Assembly (NCBI RefSeq): GCF_963677685.1
Contig: NZ_OY782186.1
Coordinates: forward strand, 434,001 to 498,000
Reading direction: 5' to 3'
DNA from: an uncultured Bacteroides sp.
GTDB lineage: Bacteria; Bacteroidota; Bacteroidia; Bacteroidales; Bacteroidaceae
DNA length: 64,000 nucleotides
Shown: positions 58,902-64,000 of the stretch, piece after piece
Position numbering within the stretch: the first letter of the stretch is position 1
How the letters are laid out: the number at the start of each line of letters is the position of its first letter
The notes under the pieces: generated by a model
Told to the model about the DNA's origin: nothing
What the model saw: only the letters and a program-made list of their open reading frames with translations
Database searches by the model: none
Program-made: the position numbers and the translations under genes

Positions 58902-59891
58902 ATGGAAGAAATTATTGCACCGATAAGCAAAGAATTGATTAAAGCCGAATTGACAGAAAATAAGCGGCTACGTATAACAAATAAGAGCAATAATCAAATA
59001 TATATTATTACTCATCAGGATTCTCCTAATACTATGAGAGAAATTGGTCGTTTGCGTGAAATTGCTTTTCGGGCAGCAGGTGGAGGGTGTGGCCTTTCTG
59101 TTGATATTGATGAGTATGATACAATGGAGAATGCCTATAAGCAACTGATCGTTTGGAATCCTGAAGCTGAAGAGATTTTGGGAGGATATCGCTATATTCG
59201 TGGGACAGACGTACAACTAGATACTAAGGGGCATCCCATTCTTGCTACTTCGCATATGTTTGATTTCTCAGATAAATTTTTGAAAGAATATTTGCCTACT
59301 ACTATTGAACTAGGGCGCTCTTTTGTTACTTTAGAATATCAGTCAACTCGTTCGGGTAGTAAAGGACTATATGCTTTAGATAATCTTTGGGATGGTTTAG
59401 GTGCTTTGACTGTGGTTATGCCTGAAGTCAAGTATTTTTTTGGAAAGGTGACGATGTATCCGAATTTTCATCGCCAAGGGCGCGATATGATTCTTTATTT
59501 CCTTAAAAAACATTTTGGAGATAAGGATGGACTGATAACTCCGATGAAGCCATTGGAAATTGAAACTGATGAGAAAGAGTTGGAGAAGCTATTTTGTAAA
59601 GATGCTTTTAGAGATGATTATAAGATATTGAATACCGAAGTTCGTAAACTGGGTTATAACATTCCTCCTTTAGTAAACGCATACATGGGTTTGAGTCCAA
59701 CGATGAAAATGTTTGGAACCGCTATTAATTATGGTTTTGGAGATGTTGAAGAGACAGGAATCTTAATTGCTGTAGATGAAATCCTTGAAGAAAAACGGAT
59801 GCGTCATATTCAATCATTCATAGAACATAATCCGGAAGGCTGTCAGTTGACTTCGGGGGCTAATAAAGTGTTTTATTCTAATATAAACTGA
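58902..59891 (+). CDS. glsB: GNAT-fold N-acyltransferase, probable GlsB (glycine lipid synthesis)
   Basis: A 329-residue cytosolic enzyme of the OlsB/hemolysin-like acyltransferase group (Acetyltransf_5). It has LREIAFRAAGGGCGLSVDIDEYD and the NPEAEEILGGYRYIRG strand. ELGRSFVTLEYQ and FFGKVTMYPNFHRQGRDMILYFLKKHF lie in the C-terminal half. GlsB acylates glycine with a 3-hydroxy fatty acid in the first step to glycine lipids. It ends 4 bp before the convergent dgt gene. The family could also make ornithine lipids, so substrate is by analogy. Confidence 0.78.
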   Translation: MEEIIAPISKELIKAELTENKRLRITNKSNNQIYIITHQDSPNTMREIGRLREIAFRAAGGGCGLSVDIDEYDTMENAYKQLIVWNPEAEEILGGYRYIRGTDVQLDTKGHPILATSHMFDFSDKFLKEYLPTTIELGRSFVTLEYQSTRSGSKGLYALDNLWDGLGALTVVMPEVKYFFGKVTMYPNFHRQGRDMILYFLKKHFGDKDGLITPMKPLEIETDEKELEKLFCKDAFRDDYKILNTEVRKLGYNIPPLVNAYMGLSPTMKMFGTAINYGFGDVEETGILIAVDEILEEKRMRHIQSFIEHNPEGCQLTSGANKVFYSNIN

Positions 59892-59895
59892 TTTC

Positions 59896-61221
59896 TCACA
59901 CAGCCGGAAGGCTGTTTCCATTAATTTTTCGGTAAAGGTCCAGAGCAAAGACATCTGTCATTCCTGAAATGAAATCTAGAACTGCTTGTACTTTGTTAAA
60001 AAGTGCGGGCGCTTTTAAATCATATTGGCTTGAGACACGGTTAATAAGAAGTTTGGAGTAGGCTTTTTCTGGAGCGTTGACAGCGTCAATCATCAATTCG
60101 AGAAGAGTACTTATGACTTGGAAACCAGCTAGTTCAATGTCTAATACGTCGCGCGAACGATATATTTTTTCCATGGATACTTTACTGCATATCCGGTAAG
60201 CCTTAGCAGGTTTTTCTGATATATTTTTGATAAGAGAACCACTGTAATTTCCTTCCAAAATGCTTTCTTCATTTTCCACAAACACTCTTGTGCATTCTTT
60301 TATCAATAATCCGATGACGGATGATCGTAAGTAAGCTATTTGTTCATTTCTGTCGCTCACAATAGCAAAAGTTTTTCGTATATGTGCCTGTTTGCTTTCA
60401 TCAAAAAAGTTCATTAGTAGTTCTATGGTTTCATCTGTAGTGAGTATTTTGAGCTTGTGCGCATCTTCTATATCCATCATTTGGTAACAGATGTCGTCTG
60501 CAGCTTCTACAAGATATACCAACGGGTATCGGGCATATTTAATCGGTTGCTCGTTGAGTTGCTGAATACCAAGCTCAGTCGCAACACGACGAAATCCTTC
60601 CTCTTCAGAAACAAAGAAGCCAAATTTGGACTTTTCTCCTGCTAAACTTGATGAAAAAGGGTATTTGACGATAGAAGCTAGGGTGGAGTAAGTCATGGCA
60701 AAACCTCCTTGGCGGCGCCCTTTGAATTGATGGGTAAGCAAACGAAACGCATTGGCATTACCTTCAAAATGTATCAAATCTTCCCACTCGTTGGATAATA
60801 GCTTATCTTTAAGAAGGAGCCCTTTGCCTTCAGAAAAAAAAGTAGAAATAGCTTTTTCACCCGAGTGTCCAAAAGGCGGATTTCCTAAGTCATGTGCTAA
60901 ACAGGCGGCAGAAACGATAGAGCCTATTTCGGGTAAGAAGGTATCGTGAAGCTCTGGTTTTTTTTGCAAAATAGCTTTTGCAGCGTCATTACCTAATGAT
61001 CTACCGACACATGAAACTTCCAAACTATGTGTCAATCGGTTGTGAACAAAAATACTACCTGGAAGTGGGAATACCTGAGTCTTGTTTTGTAAACGACGGA
61101 AAGGTGCCGAAAATACCAAGCGGTCATAGTCTCTTTGAAATTCGGATCTGTTCTCTTGTCGCTCTTCGTGAAACTCCTCCATTCCAAAGCGTTTTGCTGA
61201 AATCAATTGCTTCCAGTTCAT
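59896..61221 (-). CDS. dgt: Deoxyguanosinetriphosphate triphosphohydrolase-like HD protein
   Basis: This HD-domain hydrolase removes triphosphate from dGTP or other dNTPs and so limits the dNTP pool. The 441 residues have FRRLQNKTQVFPL, NRLTHSLEVS (first metal His), CLAHDLGNPPFGHSGE (HD pair), and EAADDICYQMMDIEDAHK with the last metal Asp. Numbering is consistent with bacterial Dgt of the shorter type. It is transcribed divergently from dut, another dNTP-pool enzyme, across 104 bp. Confidence 0.9.
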   Translation of the reverse strand: MNWKQLISAKRFGMEEFHEERQENRSEFQRDYDRLVFSAPFRRLQNKTQVFPLPGSIFVHNRLTHSLEVSCVGRSLGNDAAKAILQKKPELHDTFLPEIGSIVSAACLAHDLGNPPFGHSGEKAISTFFSEGKGLLLKDKLLSNEWEDLIHFEGNANAFRLLTHQFKGRRQGGFAMTYSTLASIVKYPFSSSLAGEKSKFGFFVSEEEGFRRVATELGIQQLNEQPIKYARYPLVYLVEAADDICYQMMDIEDAHKLKILTTDETIELLMNFFDESKQAHIRKTFAIVSDRNEQIAYLRSSVIGLLIKECTRVFVENEESILEGNYSGSLIKNISEKPAKAYRICSKVSMEKIYRSRDVLDIELAGFQVISTLLELMIDAVNAPEKAYSKLLINRVSSQYDLKAPALFNKVQAVLDFISGMTDVFALDLYRKINGNSLPAV

Positions 61222-61259
61222 ATTGTCGTTATAAATTAATCATTAACCGTTATTAACTG

Positions 61260-61267
61260 CAAATGTA
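61260..61267 (-). promoter_or_regulatory. Candidate -7 element for dgt
   Basis: The minus strand reads TACATTTG, a full match to TAnnTTTG, 38 bp before the dgt start. No clear -33 element. Confidence 0.45.
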
Positions 61268-61289
61268 TTAAAAATAGCCTTGAAATGTC

Positions 61290-61297
61290 TACTTTCG
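61290..61297 (+). promoter_or_regulatory. Candidate -7 element for dut
   Basis: TACTTTCG differs from TAnnTTTG by one base and lies 28 bp before the dut start. The two -7 elements for dgt and dut are only about 22 bp apart, so the two promoters would overlap. Confidence 0.4.
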
Positions 61298-61325
61298 CAA
61301 ATTAAAAAGTAAATAAGACGGAATT

Positions 61326-61760
61326 ATGGATATACAAGTAATTAATAAATCAAAGCACTCTTTGCCTGCATATGAAACGGCGTTATCGGCCGGTATGGAT
61401 ATCCGGGCGAATATCTCCGAATCGATAATTCTTGAGCCTTTGCAAAGATGTTTGGTTCCGACCGGCTTGTATATTGCTCTTCCAAAAAACTATGAGGCCC
61501 AAGTTCGTCCACGTAGCGGTCTGGCTATTAAAAAAGGTATTACGGTACTTAACTCTCCGGGAACTATTGATGCTGACTACAGAGGAGAAATTTGCGTTAT
61601 CTTAGTAAATCTTTCAGCTGAATCTTTTGTTATAGAAGATGGTGAACGCATCGCTCAGATGGTAATAGCTAAACATGAGCAGGCAAAATGGGAAGAGGTA
61701 GATGTGCTTGATTCTACAGAGAGAGGGGCAGGAGGATTTGGACATACCGGAAGAGGTTGA
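61326..61760 (+). CDS. dut: dUTP diphosphatase
   Basis: Dut hydrolyses dUTP to dUMP, keeping uracil out of DNA and supplying thymidylate synthesis. The 144-residue trimeric type has all five motifs: [28 protein letters not shown] with the base-binding hairpin, GERIAQMVI and [10 protein letters not shown]. It begins the plus-strand run that continues with a TPR lipoprotein 38 bp downstream. Confidence 0.97.
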   Translation: MDIQVINKSKHSLPAYETALSAGMDIRANISESIILEPLQRCLVPTGLYIALPKNYEAQVRPRSGLAIKKGITVLNSPGTIDADYRGEICVILVNLSAESFVIEDGERIAQMVIAKHEQAKWEEVDVLDSTERGAGGFGHTGRG

Positions 61761-61798
61761 TCATTCTGCTTTTCTAACTGCAACTTAACAATAATAAA

Positions 61799-63622
61799 AT
61801 GATTAAAAGAAATATGGTTAAGGGTAAACTTCGGATGATAAATTTCTATGATGTTCGGCTGAAGCAGCATCCTCATAAATTTCAAATTCTCCTTCTTTTT
61901 ATGGGGATATTCTTGCTTATGGGCTGTTCTTCTTCTACGCATTTACAGAAGTCTGCTGCTGTGAAATCATCGAATACGGGGCTTACTGCCGAGGAACAAC
62001 GTAAATATGACTATTTTTTTCTTGAAGCAATTCAGATGAAATCTCAAGGCAGGTATGATGCCGCATTCGATTTGCTTAAACATTGTCTTGATTTGAATCC
62101 GAATGGAGCTTCAGGGTTATATGAAATTGCTCAGTTTTACCTCTCCTTGAAACAGATACCTCAAGGTCAAGCTGCTTTGCAGAAAGCTGTGGCTAATGAG
62201 CCTGAGAACTATTGGTATGCTAATGCTTTGGCTTCCTTGTATCAGCAGGAAGGAAAGAAAGAAGAAGCAATAAGTCTTTTAGAATCTATGGTTACTCGCT
62301 TTCCATTGCGTAGAGAATGTTTGCTTAATTTAGTTGATCTTTACAACCAGCAGAATAATTATTCTAAAGTGATTTATACACTCAACCGTTTAGAAGATAA
62401 GATCGGGAAAAATGAGCGAATCAGTATGGAGAAATTCCGTATCTATTTACAGATGGATGATAATAAGAGGGCATTTCACGAGATAGAAAGCTTGGCTAAA
62501 GAGTATCCGATGGATATGCGCTATCTTACTTTGTTAGGGGATGTTTATCTCCAAAACGGGAAGAAGAAGGAGGCTTATGATGTCTATCAGAAAGTGTTAA
62601 CAATCGAACCGGATAATGCGATGGCGATGTTCTCGTTGGCTTCTTATTATCAAGAGACGGGTCAGGAAGAGTTGTATGAACAGCAGTTGGACACACTACT
62701 GCTCAATAAGAAAGTTCCGGTTAACACTAAATTGAATGTCATGCGTGAATTTATTAATCAATCGGAACATTCCAATAAAGATAGTACGCAGGTAATCAAT
62801 ATGTTTGAGCGTATGATAAAAGAAGATACTGATGATTCACAAGTGCCGATGCTTTATGCTCAATATTTGTTATCGAAAGGGATGGAGAAGCAATCTCTTC
62901 CTTTGCTGTGGAAAGTCATAAAGATCGATCCTACTAATAAAGCTGCTCGGATGATTCTCTTAGGCTCGGCTATTCGTGCTAATGATTATGAAGAGGTCAT
63001 TAAGATTTGTCAACCGGGTACAGAGGCCACTCCGGAGAGCCTTGAATTTTACTATTATTTGGGCATTGCTTATTATCAAGCCGATCGTTTGGATGACGCT
63101 TTGAATACTTATAAAAAGGCATTGACTCATATTACGGCTGATAGTAAACCTGAACTTGTTTCCGACTTTTATAGTATGCTAGGTGATATTTATCATACAA
63201 AGAAGATGAAGAAAGAGTCTTATGCGGCTTATGATTCTGCTTTAGTTTATAATGCTTCTAATATAGGAGCGTTAAATAACTATGCATATTATCTCTCGGT
63301 GGAAAGGCGTGATTTGGATAAGGCAGAAGAGATGAGTTATAAAACGGTGAAAGCAGAACCCAATAATGCTACTTACTTAGATACTTATGCTTGGATTCTG
63401 TTCGAAAAGGGAAATTATTCCGGAGCTCGTATTTATATGGATGATGCGATGAAAAATGGAGGGGATAAAAGTGAGGTCGTTGTGGAACATTGCGGAGATA
63501 TATATTATATGATTGGTGATTTGGAAGAAGCACTGAAATATTGGAATAAATCGTTGGAGATGGGTAATAAATCAGAAATCTTGAAGCAGAAGATTGAAGA
63601 GAAAAAATATATTGCTGAATGA
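61799..63622 (+). CDS. TPR-repeat lipoprotein
   Basis: A 607-residue protein with a late membrane segment (about 28-42) and a lipobox in LLMGC (Cys43). If this start is right the n-region is long; starts at Met6 or Met13 are possible. The rest is about 14 tetratricopeptide units, recognisable by A/G-x-Y repeats such as YEIAQFYLSLKQIPQG, YYLGIAYYQADRLDDALN and YYMIGDLEEALKYWNKSLEMG. It probably acts as a periplasmic or outer-membrane scaffold. Its stop overlaps the start of the next gene (ATGA), so they are coupled. Such a TPR lipoprotein with a DUF4292 neighbour suggests a role in envelope assembly, which is inference. Confidence 0.82.
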   Translation: MIKRNMVKGKLRMINFYDVRLKQHPHKFQILLLFMGIFLLMGCSSSTHLQKSAAVKSSNTGLTAEEQRKYDYFFLEAIQMKSQGRYDAAFDLLKHCLDLNPNGASGLYEIAQFYLSLKQIPQGQAALQKAVANEPENYWYANALASLYQQEGKKEEAISLLESMVTRFPLRRECLLNLVDLYNQQNNYSKVIYTLNRLEDKIGKNERISMEKFRIYLQMDDNKRAFHEIESLAKEYPMDMRYLTLLGDVYLQNGKKKEAYDVYQKVLTIEPDNAMAMFSLASYYQETGQEELYEQQLDTLLLNKKVPVNTKLNVMREFINQSEHSNKDSTQVINMFERMIKEDTDDSQVPMLYAQYLLSKGMEKQSLPLLWKVIKIDPTNKAARMILLGSAIRANDYEEVIKICQPGTEATPESLEFYYYLGIAYYQADRLDDALNTYKKALTHITADSKPELVSDFYSMLGDIYHTKKMKKESYAAYDSALVYNASNIGALNNYAYYLSVERRDLDKAEEMSYKTVKAEPNNATYLDTYAWILFEKGNYSGARIYMDDAMKNGGDKSEVVVEHCGDIYYMIGDLEEALKYWNKSLEMGNKSEILKQKIEEKKYIAE

Positions 63623-64000
63623 GAAAAGCTATCAATGTATTGAGCTGTTTGCTTTTAGCTCTTGCTCTGCTTACAGCTTGTAAAAGTTCCAAAATAGCTG
63701 TAAAACCTTTAACCACGGTAACTCCTTCGTCTCTATCTTCAAAGATTCAACTTACTGTTCCTTATAAAGGAGATGAAGTGAGAATGGGAGGGAGCATGAA
63801 AATGGAAACAGACAGACGAATTCAGTTTTCTATTCAATTGCCAATTATTCGTACGGAAGTGGCAAGGATAGATATGACTCCTGATGAAATGTTAATTGTT
63901 GATAGAATGAACAAACGTTTTGTGCGTGCCGATAAAGTACAGTTAGCCACTATATTCCCAAAAGGTAATGCTTTTGTCAGGTTGCAGCGTTTACTGCTAA
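63619..64000 (+). CDS. DUF4292-type lipoprotein (3' end outside window)
   Basis: The frame opens at the ATGA overlap with the TPR gene and runs through the window end. It begins MRKAINVLSCLLLALALLT with a lipobox LTAC, then a short Ser/Thr linker. A beta-rich part follows with VRMGGSMKMETDRRIQF and VDRMNKRFVRADKV, which matches DUF4292 as I remember it, a family related in fold to LolA/LolB-like lipoprotein binders. Function is unknown. About 127 codons are visible. Confidence 0.75.
   Translation, partial: MRKAINVLSCLLLALALLTACKSSKIAVKPLTTVTPSSLSSKIQLTVPYKGDEVRMGGSMKMETDRRIQFSIQLPIIRTEVARIDMTPDEMLIVDRMNKRFVRADKVQLATIFPKGNAFVRLQRLLL

Overview
The window reads as chromosomal DNA of a Bacteroidales gut-type bacterium, most likely Bacteroides. 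It is AT-rich and has very few Shine-Dalgarno sequences. Several promoters match the Bacteroides pattern (-7 TAnnTTTG, sometimes with a -33 TTG or TTTG). It carries a SusC/SusD pair with a hybrid two-component regulator, a K+-dependent membrane pyrophosphatase and a glycine-lipid-type acyltransferase pair. No IS element, prophage, CRISPR array or rRNA was seen.

Layout. 1-7.9 kb (+): the 3' part of infB, a CvpA-like membrane protein, the Fe-S assembly genes sufB-sufC-sufD-sufS and a YbjQ-family protein. 8-30.4 kb: a polysaccharide-utilization locus (PUL). On the minus strand it runs GH127, SusC, SusD and a DUF4859 lipoprotein, then a terminator, a DUF6055-DUF4859 metalloprotease-like lipoprotein, a lethal-factor-like zinc peptidase, a GH43 enzyme, a second GH127 and an S9 prolyl-peptidase-type enzyme. 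A divergent hybrid two-component sensor lies on the plus strand. 30.4-41.6 kb: housekeeping genes (hppA, rnhB, corA, gpmI, a DUF3109 protein, gyrB, rpsT, tRNA-Glu, recO, yqeY) and one small frameshifted gene remnant. 41.6-57 kb (-): a complete division and cell-wall (dcw) cluster from mraZ to ftsZ without murF, with a visible MraZ-type operator. 57.1-64 kb: an HU-like gene with a 23-bp-period palindrome array in front of it, the lipid acyltransferases glsA-glsB, dgt and dut in divergent orientation, a TPR lipoprotein and the start of a DUF4292 lipoprotein.

How the genes work together. The PUL combines two beta-L-arabinofuranosidase-family enzymes, an arabinofuranosidase/xylosidase-type GH43 and three putative peptidases. 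GH127 enzymes are known to remove beta-L-arabinofuranose from hydroxyproline-linked oligosaccharides. My inference is that the locus targets an arabinosylated protein such as plant extensin or another hydroxyproline-rich glycoprotein, removing both sugar and peptide. This is the most interesting system in the window. The next most interesting are the undescribed-looking 4 x 23-bp palindrome array and the MraZ operator overlapping the mraZ promoter.
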